Positions 8,126 to 17,889 of a stretch of DNA of 64,000 nucleotides are shown here, in pieces (the first letter of the stretch is position 1; the number at the start of each line of letters is the position of its first letter). Source of the DNA: Leucobacter tardus (lineage in GTDB: Bacteria > Actinomycetota > Actinomycetes > Actinomycetales > Microbacteriaceae). Under the pieces are notes generated by a model. That model worked only from the letters and a program-made list of their open reading frames with translations, was not told the DNA's origin and ran no database searches. Where the stretch lies: positions 372,001 to 436,000 of the forward strand of contig NZ_JAGFBF010000001.1 in assembly GCF_017583045.1 (NCBI RefSeq), read 5' to 3'. Made by a program: the position numbers and the translations under genes.

Positions 8126-8893
8126 TCACCCTCGTCCGTCGTAGGGCATGCCGGTCGCGGTGATCACCAGCTCGTGCACTGCGGTGGTCGGGGGAAGTTC
8201 GGCGACGTCGACGACCATGCGCGCGGCGTGCTCCGGCGGGAAAACCGGTTCGGCGCGGAGCGTGCCGTCCGGTTGAGCCGCACCCTTACCCGCACCGATC
8301 CCCGCCAGCAGCTCGGTCTCGGCGTTGCCGATATCGATCTGCGTCGCCGTGATGCCGAAGGGGCGACCGTCGAGAGCGATGGAACGCGAGATGCCGGTGA
8401 CGGCGTGCTTGCTCGCGGTGTACGCGACCGAGCGCGGTCTGGGCCGACGCGCCGAGACCGAGCCGTTGTTGATGATGCGCCCGCCCTGAGGCCGCTGCTC
8501 GCGCATGACGGCGAAGGCCGACGACGCGCAGAGCAGGGTCCCGGTGACGTTGACGTCCAGTGTGTCGGCCCACTGCGTCAGGTCGACGTCTTCCACCGAG
8601 CCAGACGGACCGAAGGTTCCGGCGTTGTTGAAGAGCACGTCGATGCGACCGTACACGGCTGCGATGCGCGCGAATGCGGCTGCGACGGCGTCGGGATCCG
8701 TGACGTCCACCGGGAGGACGAGGGTCTGCGCTCCGGCACCGTCCGCGGTGCGCCGCACAGGCTCCTCACGGCGGCCGAGGAGGGCGAGCGCCCACCCGCG
8801 TCGCGCGAATTCATGGGCGGTGGCGCGTCCGATCCCGGACCCTGCGCCCGTGATCACGGCGACGCGGAAGTCAGGATGCTGCGGTGTGGTCAC
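8126..8893 (-). CDS. Short-chain dehydrogenase/reductase
   Basis: A 255-residue classical SDR oxidoreductase of unknown substrate. The cofactor-binding TGAGSGIG is near residue 15, NNAG near residue 90, and the catalytic Ser and YTASK follow. GTG start at 8893, with GAAGGGGG about 7-8 bases upstream on the minus strand. The gene is convergent with the peroxiredoxin (9 bases between stops) and divergent from uraD, so it flanks the catabolic island. Nothing in the sequence ties it to purine breakdown, and it lacks the shared operator in its own orientation. Confidence 0.85.
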   Translation of the reverse strand: MTTPQHPDFRVAVITGAGSGIGRATAHEFARRGWALALLGRREEPVRRTADGAGAQTLVLPVDVTDPDAVAAAFARIAAVYGRIDVLFNNAGTFGPSGSVEDVDLTQWADTLDVNVTGTLLCASSAFAVMREQRPQGGRIINNGSVSARRPRPRSVAYTASKHAVTGISRSIALDGRPFGITATQIDIGNAETELLAGIGAGKGAAQPDGTLRAEPVFPPEHAARMVVDVAELPPTTAVHELVITATGMPYDGRG

Positions 8894-8971
8894 GGTGGTG
8901 CCCCCTTCGGATCGAGCGCCGTGCTCTGCTCGGCGTCTTCGCAGCGTAGCGGAGGCAGGAGCGTCCGAGGG

Positions 8972-9040
8972 TTGAAATAATCATCCGGACGTGATTCACT
9001 CAGTACCCACAGGCTGGAATTTTGTTTCCGGAATGTGAAA
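8972..9040 (+). promoter_or_regulatory. Promoter and candidate operator of the urate unit
   Basis: TTGAAA (8972-8977) and TTCACT (8995-9000) are 17 bases apart and form a likely -35/-10 pair. They are followed by GGAA (9016-9019), TTTC (9025-9028) and GAAA (9037-9040). TTTC-N8-GAAA is an imperfect palindrome and GGAA-N6-TTCC overlaps it. The two GAA elements are 20 bases apart. This layout is repeated upstream of four other units in the window. Confidence 0.6.
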
Positions 9041-9055
9041 ACCGAAAGGTCAGCA

Positions 9056-9550
9056 ATGACGCTCGAGTCCTTCAATGCGCAATCGCACGACGCCGCCGCC
9101 GCGGCGATTCGCCCCTGCGCCGATATCGACCGCTGGGTCGACGCCGTCGTCGCGGGACGCCCGTACGATACTGTCGACGACGCCCTGACGCTCGCGGACC
9201 GCGAAGCGCGCACCTGGGACGCGTCAGATGTGGACGCGGCCCTCGCTCACCATCCCCGGATCGGGGAACGCGCCGGCGGAGATTCGGCCGAGGCCGCGCT
9301 CTCGCGCACCGAGCAGGCGAACGTGGGCGCCGATGCGGATGCGCAGCGCGCCCTGCTGGAGGGCAACCGCACCTATGAGGAACGGTTCGGGCGGGTGTTC
9401 CTCATCCGCGCCGCCGGGCGATCCGCAGACGAGATCCTCGCCGAGCTGCAGCGCCGACTGACGAATGATGCGGAGACCGAGTCGACCGAGGTTGCCGAGC
9501 AGCTCCGCGAGATCGCCCTGCTCCGACTGGAAGGAACGTTGACCGCATGA
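9056..9550 (+). CDS. uraD: OHCU decarboxylase
   Basis: A 164-residue 2-oxo-4-hydroxy-4-carboxy-5-ureidoimidazoline decarboxylase, the third step from urate to S-allantoin. The family signature HPRIGER begins at residue 66, where the catalytic histidine sits. Further conserved blocks are RTEQANV and ERFGRVFLIRAAGRS. The ATG at 9056 has AAAGG 6 bases upstream; the in-frame GTG at 9035 lies in the operator and was rejected. The gene overlaps uraH by 4 bases (ATGA), so the two are translationally coupled. First gene of a six-gene unit. Confidence 0.93.
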   Translation: MTLESFNAQSHDAAAAAIRPCADIDRWVDAVVAGRPYDTVDDALTLADREARTWDASDVDAALAHHPRIGERAGGDSAEAALSRTEQANVGADADAQRALLEGNRTYEERFGRVFLIRAAGRSADEILAELQRRLTNDAETESTEVAEQLREIALLRLEGTLTA

Positions 9551-9873
9551 GTCACATCACGACCCACATCCTCGACGCCTCGCTCGGCCGACCGGCGGCG
9601 GACGTTCGTGTCGTGCTCGAGACCGGCACGGGCGAGACCGTCGCCGAGGGGCGCACGAACCGGGACGGCCGCGTCGGCGATCTCGGCCCGGAACGGCTCG
9701 AGCTCGGGCACTACCGGTTGCGCTTCGAGGTCGCGGAGTACTTCGCCGCCAGTGGCACGCCGACGTTCTACCCCGTGGTGACGATCGACTTCCACGTCGC
9801 CGATGCCGAGCAGCACTATCACGTTCCCCTCCTCATCAGTCCGTTCGCCTACTCAACCTACCGAGGGAGCTAA
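9547..9873 (+). CDS. uraH: 5-hydroxyisourate hydrolase
   Basis: A 108-residue transthyretin-like enzyme that opens the ring of 5-hydroxyisourate, the product of uricase, to give OHCU. It shows the N-terminal THILDASLGRPA block with the active-site histidine and ends in YRGS, the diagnostic C-terminal tetrapeptide that distinguishes HIU hydrolases from transthyretin. It is likely a cytoplasmic homotetramer, as the family is. It lies between uraD (4-base overlap) and uricase (4 bases apart), so all three urate steps are made from one message. Confidence 0.95.
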   Translation: MSHITTHILDASLGRPAADVRVVLETGTGETVAEGRTNRDGRVGDLGPERLELGHYRLRFEVAEYFAASGTPTFYPVVTIDFHVADAEQHYHVPLLISPFAYSTYRGS

Positions 9874-9877
9874 ACCC

Positions 9878-10795
9878 ATGACCAACGTTCAGTCCGAGAC
9901 CACCGTCGTTCTCGGTGACAACCAGTACGGCAAGGCTGAGAACCACGTCGTGCGGGTGACGAAGGACGGCGACCGCCACTCGATCGAAGATCTGACGGTC
10001 GTATCGCAGCTGCACGGCGACTTCGCCTCGGCCTACTACGACGGCAACAACGAGCACGTCGTCGCCACCGACACGCAGAAGAACACCGTCTTCGCGTTCG
10101 CCAAAGACGGGATCGGCTCGCCCGAAGAGTTCCTGCTGCGCCTCGGTCAGCACTTCGTCGACGACTTCGACTGGGTCTCCGGGGGCCGCTGGGGTGCGCG
10201 TCAGGTGACCTGGGAGCGCATCGCCGTCGACGGCGAGGGGCACGACCACTCGTTCTTCCGCGGCGGATCCGGCGGCGAGACCCGCACCGCCGTCGTCAAG
10301 ATCGACGGCGAGCATCACCACGTCATCGCCGGACTGCAGGATCTCTCGGTCCTGAAGACCACGGAGTCGGGATTCGTCGGGTACCCGACGGATCAGTACA
10401 CGACCCTCCCCGAGACCACCGATCGGATCCTTGCGACCAGCGTGACCGCGCGGTGGCTCTACAACACCACCGACGTCGACTTCAACGCCACGTTCGCGTC
10501 GGTCAAGCGCGTGCTGCTCGAGACGTTCACGAACCACTACTCGCGCGCCCTGCAGGAGACGCAGTACCTGATGGGCAAAGCGGTCATCGAGGCGCACCCC
10601 GAGATCGACGAGATCAAGTTCTCGATGCCGAACCTCCACCACTTCGTGGCCGATCTCTCCCCGTACGGACTCGAGAACCCGAACGAGGTGTTCTGGGCGG
10701 CGCACAGCCCGTACGGCCTGATCGAGGGCACGCTGCGCCGCGAGGATCTCGGCGACACCGACGCCATCTGGAAGGGCGTTCCGGCCTTCGTGTGA
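9878..10795 (+). CDS. Urate oxidase (uricase)
   Basis: A 305-residue cofactor-free urate oxidase that converts urate and O2 to 5-hydroxyisourate and H2O2. Visible active-site elements are Lys19 in NQYGKAE, Thr66 in ATDTQKN, and the histidine of MPNLHHF, which together make the Lys-Thr-His relay of the family. The start at 9878 follows uraH by 4 bases; the GAGGG inside the uraH tail is the likely ribosome binding site. The longer frame from 9803 overlaps uraH and does not fit the family N terminus. It is followed by a large hairpin before the purine permease. Confidence 0.96.
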   Translation: MTNVQSETTVVLGDNQYGKAENHVVRVTKDGDRHSIEDLTVVSQLHGDFASAYYDGNNEHVVATDTQKNTVFAFAKDGIGSPEEFLLRLGQHFVDDFDWVSGGRWGARQVTWERIAVDGEGHDHSFFRGGSGGETRTAVVKIDGEHHHVIAGLQDLSVLKTTESGFVGYPTDQYTTLPETTDRILATSVTARWLYNTTDVDFNATFASVKRVLLETFTNHYSRALQETQYLMGKAVIEAHPEIDEIKFSMPNLHHFVADLSPYGLENPNEVFWAAHSPYGLIEGTLRREDLGDTDAIWKGVPAFV

Positions 10796-10830
10796 GCGCG
10801 GGGTCGCACACGCCTCCGACGCCCTTCACT

Positions 10831-10866
10831 CCGGGGTGCGAGAGCCCTCGTGCTCTGACACCCCGG
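10831..10866 (+). terminator. Intercistronic hairpin after uricase
   Basis: CCGGGGTG (10831-10838) pairs with CACCCCGG (10859-10866), and AGAGC (10841-10845) pairs with GCTCT (10852-10856) inside it, leaving a small internal loop. No T tract follows and the next gene runs in the same direction. It may be a partial terminator or an mRNA-stabilising stem that sets enzyme versus transporter levels. Confidence 0.6.
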
Positions 10867-10925
10867 CCGGGTCGCGCCCAGCGCACCCGCCAGCACACCT
10901 GAGCCACGCAGACGAGGAGGTCGCG

Positions 10926-12515
10926 ATGAGCAAGAGCACCGCCGGAACGGGATCATTCCCCGGCACCATCGATGTTCGGGGAGAACCCGAGAACGAGAAA
11001 CTGGGAGTCGGCAGGTCCTTCGCCTACGGACTGCAGCACGTGCTCACGATGTACGGCGGCATCATCGCGCCCCCGATCATCGTCGGCAATGCAATCGGCG
11101 CCGACCCGAACGCGATCGCGCTCCTCATCGCCTCGTGCCTGTTCATCGGCGGCCTGGCGACGATCCTGCAGAGTGTGGGCATCCCGTTCTTCGGGTCCAA
11201 GCTGCCGCTCGTGCAGGGCACCTCCTTCGCCTCGGTGGCGACGATGACCGCGATCGTCGCTGGCGACGGCACCATCAACGAGGTGTTCGGTGCGGTGCTC
11301 GCGGCGTCCGTCATGGGTTTCCTGATCACCCCGTTCTTCGCCCAGATCATCCGCTTCTTCCCGCCGGTCGTCACCGGCATCGTCATCACCGCGATCGGTC
11401 TGTCGCTGATTCCGGTCGCCGGCAACTGGATCATGGGCGGCAACGCGGAAGCGCCCGATTACGGGTCCGTGCAGGGCGTCGGTCTCGCGGGCCTCACACT
11501 GCTCATCGTCATCATCCTGAGCAAGGTCGGCAGCGGCATGGTGTCGCGACTCGCGATCCTCTTCGGACTCGTCATCGGCACCCTGATCGCGATCCCCATG
11601 GGGCTTGCCGACTTCTCCGGCGTGTTCAGCGGACAGGTCTTCGCGATCCCCACGCCGTTCGCGTTCGGCTGGCCCGAATTCCACATCGCCTCGATCATCT
11701 CCATGTTCATCGTGGTGCTCGTGATCCTCACCGAGACCGCGGCCGACATCCTCGCCGTCGGCGAGATCACCGGTTCGAAGATCAACTCGCGACGCATCGC
11801 GAACGGACTGCGTGCCGACATGGTGTCGAGCATGGTCTCCCCCATCTTCAACTCGTTCACGCAGTCCGCCTTCGCACAGAACGTCGGCCTCGTCGCCATC
11901 ACCGGTGTGAAGAGCCGCTTCGTCGTCGCCGCCGGCGGCGTCATCCTGGTCGTGCTCGGTGCGCTGCCCGTGCTCGGTCGGGTCGCCGGCGCGATTCCGA
12001 TGCCGGTGCTCGGCGGTGCGGGCATCGTGCTCTTCGGCACGGTCGCCGCGTCGGGCATCCGCACGCTCTCGAAGGTGTCCTACAAGGACAACATGAACCT
12101 CGTGATCGTCGCGACCTCGCTTGCCTTCGGGCTGCTGCCTGTGGTCAAGACCGACATCTACTCGCAGTTCCCGACCTGGTTCGACACCATCTTCCACTCG
12201 GGCATCTCATCGGCCGCCATCATGGCGATTCTGCTGAACATCATCTTCAACGAGCTGAAGTTCGGCGGCGGCCGCAACAAGAACGCCTTCGTCGCGAGCC
12301 CCCCGCGCATGGTGCGCGAGGACGAAGTGCAGTCCCTCGAAGACGGCGACACCTTCGTCGGCGGCAAGCTCTACTCGAAGGATGGTGCCGAGATTCCGAT
12401 CGTGCGTGTCAACGAGACGGGAGCCGAGACGACCTCGCTGCACATTCCCACCGCGGACAGGGTCCGCCCCAACACCCGGAACATCAGGCTCCCCTGGAGT
12501 CGGAAGCGGAGGTAG
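10926..12515 (+). CDS. NCS2 family uracil/xanthine/urate permease
   Basis: A 529-residue inner-membrane nucleobase:cation symporter of the NAT/NCS2 family. About 12-14 hydrophobic segments can be seen, starting with FAYGLQHVLTMYGGIIAPPIIVG, the characteristic TM1. The family region ETAADILAVGEITG and the QSAFAQNVGLVAITGV block (NAT signature region) are present. Placement after uricase makes urate or xanthine the likely substrate, though uracil cannot be excluded. The GAGGAGG at 10914-10920 defines the ATG at 10926. The C-terminal tail (about 90 residues) is hydrophilic. Confidence 0.9.
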   Translation: MSKSTAGTGSFPGTIDVRGEPENEKLGVGRSFAYGLQHVLTMYGGIIAPPIIVGNAIGADPNAIALLIASCLFIGGLATILQSVGIPFFGSKLPLVQGTSFASVATMTAIVAGDGTINEVFGAVLAASVMGFLITPFFAQIIRFFPPVVTGIVITAIGLSLIPVAGNWIMGGNAEAPDYGSVQGVGLAGLTLLIVIILSKVGSGMVSRLAILFGLVIGTLIAIPMGLADFSGVFSGQVFAIPTPFAFGWPEFHIASIISMFIVVLVILTETAADILAVGEITGSKINSRRIANGLRADMVSSMVSPIFNSFTQSAFAQNVGLVAITGVKSRFVVAAGGVILVVLGALPVLGRVAGAIPMPVLGGAGIVLFGTVAASGIRTLSKVSYKDNMNLVIVATSLAFGLLPVVKTDIYSQFPTWFDTIFHSGISSAAIMAILLNIIFNELKFGGGRNKNAFVASPPRMVREDEVQSLEDGDTFVGGKLYSKDGAEIPIVRVNETGAETTSLHIPTADRVRPNTRNIRLPWSRKRR

Positions 12516-12599
12516 GCCCCGAATCGTCCACGCAGATCCATCGCCCGAAGCACCAGAGCTCAACGACGAGCTTCCCCAGGAAGCAGCGAGGAATCCGAC

Positions 12600-14138
12600 A
12601 TGAAGCCCCCCACCCCAGACACCGCGACGCTCTCTGTACCCGTTCGGAAGCAACCCTTCTACAAGTCGCTCTTCTTCCACCTGGCGATCGCCGTGGTCGC
12701 CGGCATCTCCGTCGGACACTTCTTCCCCGACCTCGGAGCGAACCTGAAGCCGCTCGGCGACGGATTCATCCGGCTCATCAAGATGATCATCGCGCCGCTC
12801 ATCTTCTTCGTCATCGTCACGGGCATCGCCGCTGTGGGCGACGTGAAGTCGGTGGGGCGCGTCGGCGTGAAAGCACTCACCTACTTCACCGGCGCGACGC
12901 TCGTCGCGCTCGTCTTCGGGTTGATCGTGGCGAACCTCGTGCAACCCGGTCGGGGGATGGACATCGATCCGGCATCGCTCGACGCCGCCGCCCTCGAGGA
13001 GGCCACCGGTGAGGCTCAGGGGGCTGCGGAGTTCATTCTCGGGGTCATCCCCGCCAGCGTGGGTGGCGCGTTCGCGGACAACAACCTGCTCCAGGTGCTC
13101 TTCTTCGCCGTCTTCTTCGGTGCGGCGGTCATCGTGATCGGGCCGAAGCGCTGCGCGCCGATCCTGAGCCTCTTCGAAATGGTGCTCGAAGTGATCTTCA
13201 AGATTATGTCGTGGATCATGCGGGTCGCCCCCATCGGCGCGTTCGGCGCGATGGGCTTCATCATCGGGCAGTACGGGATCGAGACGCTCGGCACCTTCGG
13301 CATGCTCATACTCGCCTGTTATGCGGCGGGGATCGTCTTCATCGGACTCCTGTTCATCGTCGCGTGGGCGTTCGCCGGCGTGAATCTGTGGAAGTTCATC
13401 AGGTACATCAAGGACGAGATGCTCATCGCCCTGGGCACTGCCTCCACCGAGGCGGTGATGCCTCGGATCATGACGAAGCTCACGAACGCCGGATGCTCAC
13501 GGGCGACCACGGGTCTGGTGATCCCGACGGGCTACTCATTCAATCTCGACGGCGCGGCGATCTATCTGTCGATCTCGTTGCTGTTCCTCGCCCAGGCCTT
13601 CGGCCACGATCTCACCATCGGCCAACAGCTCGCCGCCCTGGGCATCCTGCTGCTGACCTCGAAGGGGATGGCCGGTGTGCCAGGGTCAAGCTTCCTGGCA
13701 CTGTCAGCGACGGCCGCTGCGCTCGGTATCTTCCCCGTGGCGGGCGTCGCCCTGCTGCTCGGTGCCGACCGCATCATGGACTCGATGCGCGTCACCGTCA
13801 ACCTGCTCGGCAACTGCGTCGCAACGTTCGTCGTCGCCCGCTGGGAGGGACAGTTCGACCGCAAGGCCATGCAGGTGGCCTTCGCGGGAGGCATCACCAA
13901 CGAGGACTCCGCCATCATGCTCGGCGAAGAAGAGGCGTACGAGGAGACCAACGCCAACCGGGCGGCGTACGGGAAGCAGCCGCTGCCGAAGTTCGCCGGC
14001 GGGCCAGGCGACGCAGAGTTCCCGGGGATCCGCATGGTCGGAGACTCCACGGGAGAGATCACGGTCGAGGAACTCGACACGGACGACACAGTGAAAGGCA
14101 GAGAGAGTGAACGCACCACTGGACAGCGGGAAGCGTAG
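12600..14138 (+). CDS. dctA: DctA-type C4-dicarboxylate:cation symporter
   Basis: A 512-residue DAACS-family carrier for succinate, fumarate and malate. The family motifs [30 protein letters not shown] and the re-entrant region [14 protein letters not shown] are all visible, with about eight membrane segments. The tail after residue 430 is long and hydrophilic. It sits between the purine permease and aceE and overlaps aceE by 32 bases. Its presence suggests that external dicarboxylates feed malic enzyme and AceE with carbon while glyoxylate is being used. Substrate range is inferred from the family. Confidence 0.9.
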   Translation: MKPPTPDTATLSVPVRKQPFYKSLFFHLAIAVVAGISVGHFFPDLGANLKPLGDGFIRLIKMIIAPLIFFVIVTGIAAVGDVKSVGRVGVKALTYFTGATLVALVFGLIVANLVQPGRGMDIDPASLDAAALEEATGEAQGAAEFILGVIPASVGGAFADNNLLQVLFFAVFFGAAVIVIGPKRCAPILSLFEMVLEVIFKIMSWIMRVAPIGAFGAMGFIIGQYGIETLGTFGMLILACYAAGIVFIGLLFIVAWAFAGVNLWKFIRYIKDEMLIALGTASTEAVMPRIMTKLTNAGCSRATTGLVIPTGYSFNLDGAAIYLSISLLFLAQAFGHDLTIGQQLAALGILLLTSKGMAGVPGSSFLALSATAAALGIFPVAGVALLLGADRIMDSMRVTVNLLGNCVATFVVARWEGQFDRKAMQVAFAGGITNEDSAIMLGEEEAYEETNANRAAYGKQPLPKFAGGPGDAEFPGIRMVGDSTGEITVEELDTDDTVKGRESERTTGQREA

Positions 14139-16860
14139 CGCGCCCACGGCGCACGCCACCACCGACACCGATCCCCAGGAGACCGCGGAGTGGGTGGAGT
14201 CGATCGACGGCGTGCTCTCGGCGGGCGGGCCCGGGCGGGCCTCGGAACTGCTCGCGCGCATGCGGGAAAGGATCGAGGATGCGGGGGGCGAACCGAGCCC
14301 CTCGCACCCCTCGTCGATCGTGACGGACTACGTCAACACGATCCCCGCATCCGCGGATGCGCGGTACCCGGGCGACGAGGCGGCCGAACGCCGCTACCGC
14401 GCCTGGATCCGATGGAACGCGGCGGTCATGGTGCACCGGGCGCAGCACCCGTCGGTCGGCGGGGTCGGCGGACACATCGCGACCTACGCCGGCGCCGCGA
14501 CGATCTACGAGACCGGATTCAACCACTTCTTCCGTGGGAAGAACCACCCCGGAGGCGGCGACCACGTCTTCTTCCAGGGGCACGCGTCGCCCGGCATGTA
14601 CGCCAGGTCGTTCGTGGAAGGGCGACTCAGTGAGGAGCACCTCGACGGGTTCCGGCAGGAGAAGTCGCGAGCGGGTCACGGGCTGCCGAGCTACCCGCAC
14701 CCGCGGCTGCTTCCCGACTACTGGGAGTTCCCGACCGTGTCGATGGGCATCGGCCCGATGAACGCGATCTACCAGGCGCAGTCGAACCGCTACCTGCAGG
14801 CGCGCGGCATCACGGACACCTCGGATCAGCACGTGTGGGCGTTCCTCGGCGATGGCGAGATGGACGAGCCCGAATCGCGCGGCATGCTCCAACTCGCCGC
14901 GAACGACGGTCTCGACAACCTGACCTTCGTGATCAACTGCAACCTGCAGCGGCTCGACGGGCCGGTGCGCGGCAACGCGAAGATCATGCAGGAGCTCGAG
15001 GGGTTCTTCCGCGGTGCCGGCTGGAACGTCATCAAGGTCGTCTGGGGGCGCGAGTGGGACGACCTGCTGGCCCGCGACCACGATCGCGCACTCGTCGACC
15101 TCATGAACGGCACACCCGACGGCGACTTCCAGACCTACAAGGCGGAATCGGGTGCCTTCGTGCGCGACCACTTCTTCGGGCGCGACCCGCGCACCGCGAA
15201 GCTCGTCGAAGACTACTCCGACGATCAGATCTGGAACCTGCGTCGCGGCGGCCACGACTACCGCAAGATGTTCTCCGCCTATCAGGCGGCGATGGCGCAC
15301 CGCGGGCAGCCCACCGTGATCCTGGTGAAGACGGTGAAGGGGTACAAGCTCGGCCCCAGCTTCGAGGGGCGCATGGCGTCGCACCAGATGAAGAAGATGA
15401 CGCTGCAGGATCTCTCCGAGTTCCGCGACCTGTTGCGGATCCCGATCTCCGACGCCGAACTCGGCAAAGACGTGTATCGGCCTCCCTACTACCGACCGGA
15501 GTCAGGATCGAGCGAACTCGAGTACATGCTCGAACGTCGGCGCGCACTCGGCGGGGCAGTTCCCGAACGCCGATCGAAGTACACCCAGATCTCGTTGCCC
15601 GACGCGAAGGCCTACGAGCTGGCGAAGAAAGGCTCTGGTGCCCAGCAGGCGGCCACCACCATGGCGTTCGCGCGGATCCTGCGCGAAATTCTACGCGACA
15701 CGAACATGGGGCACCGCGTCGTGCCGATCATTCCGGACGAGGCGCGCACCTTCGGCATGGACGCCTACTTCCCGACCGCCAAGATCTACAACCCGCGCGG
15801 TCACACGTACATGTCGGTGGATCGCGAGCTGCTGCTCGCCTACAAGGAGTCGGCGACGGGGCAGATCCTGCACGTCGGCATCAACGAGGCCGGTGCCGTG
15901 GCCGCGTTCACCGCGGCGGGCACGGCCTACGCGACGCACGGCGAACCGCTCATCCCGGTCTACGTCTTCTACTCCATGTTCGGGTTCCAGCGGACGGGCG
16001 ACTCATTCTGGGCGGCCGCCGACCAGATGACGCGCGGGTTCGTCGTCGGCGCGACCGCCGGACGCACAACGCTCATGGGTGAGGGGCTGCAGCACGGTGA
16101 TGGCCACTCCCCCCTGCTGGCCTCGACGAACCCGGCGGTCGTCTCCTACGACGCCGCCTACGGGTATGAGCTCGCCCACATCGTGCGCGCAGGGTTCGAG
16201 CGCATGTACGGCGGAGAGCACCCAGACCCGAACGTCATGTACTACCTGACGGTCTACAACGAGCCGATCTCGCAGCCGGCAGAGCCCGAGGGTGTCGACG
16301 CGGAGGGGATTCTCCGCGGCATGCACCGGGTGGCGCCAGCGACGGCGGGGACGATCCCGGCTCAAGTGCTCGCCTCGGGTGTGGCGGTGCCGTGGGCGAT
16401 CGAGGCGCAGCGCATGCTTGCTGAAGAGTGGGATGTCGCGGCCGACGTGTGGTCGGTCACATCGTGGAGCGAGCTGCGCCGCGACGCCATCGACGCCGAC
16501 GAGGCGGTGCTCTACGGCCGTGAGGCGCGAGAACCGTACGTGACCCAGAAGCTCACGGAGGGCACCGGTGGCCCGGTCGTCGCGGTGAGCGACTACATGC
16601 GTGCCGTGCAGGATCAGATCGCGCCGTTCGTGCCGCAGCGGTTCCTGTCGCTCGGCGCCGACGGGTTCGGGTTCTCGGACACGCGTGCGGCGGCGCGCCG
16701 CTTCTTCCGGATCGACGTGGAGTCGATCGTCGTGCGCACGCTCGAGGCACTCGCCCTCGACGGTGCGGTGTCTGCCGATGTGCCCGCACGTGCGGCGGAG
16801 CAGTACCGTCTGCAGGATGTCACCGCCGGCCGCACGGGGAATGCAGGCGGCGACGCCTGA
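14107..16860 (+). CDS. aceE: Pyruvate dehydrogenase E1, homodimeric (AceE)
   Basis: A 917-residue thiamine-diphosphate enzyme that decarboxylates pyruvate and passes the acetyl group to a lipoyl E2. The ThDP/Mg motif begins [10 protein letters not shown] at about residue 249 and ends in [14 protein letters not shown]. The AceE-specific regions [19 protein letters not shown] and [15 protein letters not shown] are present. GTG start at 14107, 32 bases inside the end of dctA, with AAAGG about 8 bases upstream. No E2 or E3 gene is adjacent, so it must use subunits encoded elsewhere. Its location in a urate/dicarboxylate operon is unusual and suggests an inducible copy dedicated to glyoxylate metabolism. 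Confidence 0.93.
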   Translation: MNAPLDSGKRSAPTAHATTDTDPQETAEWVESIDGVLSAGGPGRASELLARMRERIEDAGGEPSPSHPSSIVTDYVNTIPASADARYPGDEAAERRYRAWIRWNAAVMVHRAQHPSVGGVGGHIATYAGAATIYETGFNHFFRGKNHPGGGDHVFFQGHASPGMYARSFVEGRLSEEHLDGFRQEKSRAGHGLPSYPHPRLLPDYWEFPTVSMGIGPMNAIYQAQSNRYLQARGITDTSDQHVWAFLGDGEMDEPESRGMLQLAANDGLDNLTFVINCNLQRLDGPVRGNAKIMQELEGFFRGAGWNVIKVVWGREWDDLLARDHDRALVDLMNGTPDGDFQTYKAESGAFVRDHFFGRDPRTAKLVEDYSDDQIWNLRRGGHDYRKMFSAYQAAMAHRGQPTVILVKTVKGYKLGPSFEGRMASHQMKKMTLQDLSEFRDLLRIPISDAELGKDVYRPPYYRPESGSSELEYMLERRRALGGAVPERRSKYTQISLPDAKAYELAKKGSGAQQAATTMAFARILREILRDTNMGHRVVPIIPDEARTFGMDAYFPTAKIYNPRGHTYMSVDRELLLAYKESATGQILHVGINEAGAVAAFTAAGTAYATHGEPLIPVYVFYSMFGFQRTGDSFWAAADQMTRGFVVGATAGRTTLMGEGLQHGDGHSPLLASTNPAVVSYDAAYGYELAHIVRAGFERMYGGEHPDPNVMYYLTVYNEPISQPAEPEGVDAEGILRGMHRVAPATAGTIPAQVLASGVAVPWAIEAQRMLAEEWDVAADVWSVTSWSELRRDAIDADEAVLYGREAREPYVTQKLTEGTGGPVVAVSDYMRAVQDQIAPFVPQRFLSLGADGFGFSDTRAAARRFFRIDVESIVVRTLEALALDGAVSADVPARAAEQYRLQDVTAGRTGNAGGDA

Positions 16861-16872
16861 GTGAACGTCGGG

Positions 16873-17637
16873 TCAGCGGGCGCCGCTGGTGCGGAGCTCG
16901 TGCCCGACGTTCGCGGCGATCTCCTGCAGCAGCGGGACGGCGCGGAGACCGAACGCCTCGTCGACGCGCGATGTGGGGCCCGAGACGGAGATCGCGGTCG
17001 GGGTGGGCGCATTGGGCACCGGGACGGCGAAGCAGCGCACGCCGATCTCTTGCTCGTTGTCGTCGATGGCGTAGCCGCGTTCGCGGATGCGTTCGAGGTC
17101 GGCGAGCAATTCGTCGACGTCGCCGATGCTCTTGTCGGTCGCCCGCGGCATTCCGGCTCGGCTCATGATGCCCCGGACGGTGTCGTCGTCGAGTTGGGAC
17201 AGGATCGCCTTGCCGACGCCCGTGTTGTGCATGGGTGCGCGGCGTCCGACCTCCGTGAACATGCGCATGGTGTGCGACGAGGGCACCTGCGCGATGTAGA
17301 GGACGCGGTCGCCTTCGCGGACCGCCATGTTCGCCGATTCGGCGAGTTCGGCGACGAGGGAGGTGAGCTGCGGTTTCGCGTAGGCGCCGAGCTGGGTGCT
17401 CGCGCCGTCCCCGAGACGGATGAGGCGGGGGCCGAGCGCGTACCTTCGGTTGGCGAGCTGGCGCACGTATCCCCGGCCGACGAGGGTGCGCAGCAGTCGG
17501 TGGATGGTGGGGAGGGGGAGCTGGGATTGCTCGGCGAGTTCGCTGAGGGTGAGGGATCCGCCGGCCTCGGTCATGGCCTCGAGCAGGTCGAAGACCCGCT
17601 CGACGGATTGGACTCCACCGCTCGACTGCTCTGCCAT
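16873..17637 (-). CDS. IclR-family regulator, likely AllR-like
   Basis: A 254-residue transcription factor. The winged helix-turn-helix LTLSELAEQSQLPLPTIHRLL lies at about residues 28-50, followed by the linker and the IclR effector-binding domain with ADKSIGDVDELLADLERIRERGYAID and the cysteine-containing CFAVPV. I chose the ATG at 17637, which has AAGGGAG upstream; the frame extends 16 codons further without support. It is convergent with aceE (12 bases) and divergent from the malic enzyme unit. IclR regulators called AllR control allantoin and glyoxylate genes in enterobacteria and Streptomyces, so it is the best candidate to bind the shared operators. Confidence 0.88.
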   Translation of the reverse strand: MAEQSSGGVQSVERVFDLLEAMTEAGGSLTLSELAEQSQLPLPTIHRLLRTLVGRGYVRQLANRRYALGPRLIRLGDGASTQLGAYAKPQLTSLVAELAESANMAVREGDRVLYIAQVPSSHTMRMFTEVGRRAPMHNTGVGKAILSQLDDDTVRGIMSRAGMPRATDKSIGDVDELLADLERIRERGYAIDDNEQEIGVRCFAVPVPNAPTPTAISVSGPTSRVDEAFGLRAVPLLQEIAANVGHELRTSGAR

Positions 17638-17762
17638 CTGCTCCCTTTCACGTGATTCGTCCGTCGCTGGACTCCCGTATGCCACTCGCCGTTCTCAGCG
17701 GATGCACCAGTGTGTAGTGTCTCACGCACGAACGATCGATGCGGCGAGCGGACCGCGGGATC

Positions 17763-17830
17763 TTGCGCCTCGCAGGCCTCCGTCTTAGAATGATTTCATA
17801 AAATAGAAGAAAATATCCATAAAGCGGAAA
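17763..17830 (+). promoter_or_regulatory. Promoter and candidate operator of the malic enzyme-aceB unit
   Basis: TTGCGC (17763-17768) and TAGAAT (17786-17791) are separated by 17 bases. AGAAG at 17805-17809 and GAAA at 17827-17830 fall where the other four promoters have their elements; the middle element, ATCC at 17815-17818, is the weakest of the set. A second palindrome-like TTTC-N8-GAAG lies at 17794-17809, close to the start site. The region is unusually AT-rich compared with its surroundings. Confidence 0.5.
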
Positions 17831-17889
17831 AGTCGGTCGAATCACTCAGACCTGCTCCGCACACGTCTTGTCGATCGAGGAGGATCACC

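Noticed and set aside
17643-17658. parS-like sequence with core TTTCACGTGA upstream of the IclR gene; a similar TTCACGTGA core at 35501-35509
   Set aside because: The inner 9-10 bases match the parS consensus, but the outer bases do not; about 10-11 of 16 positions agree, too few to call parS.
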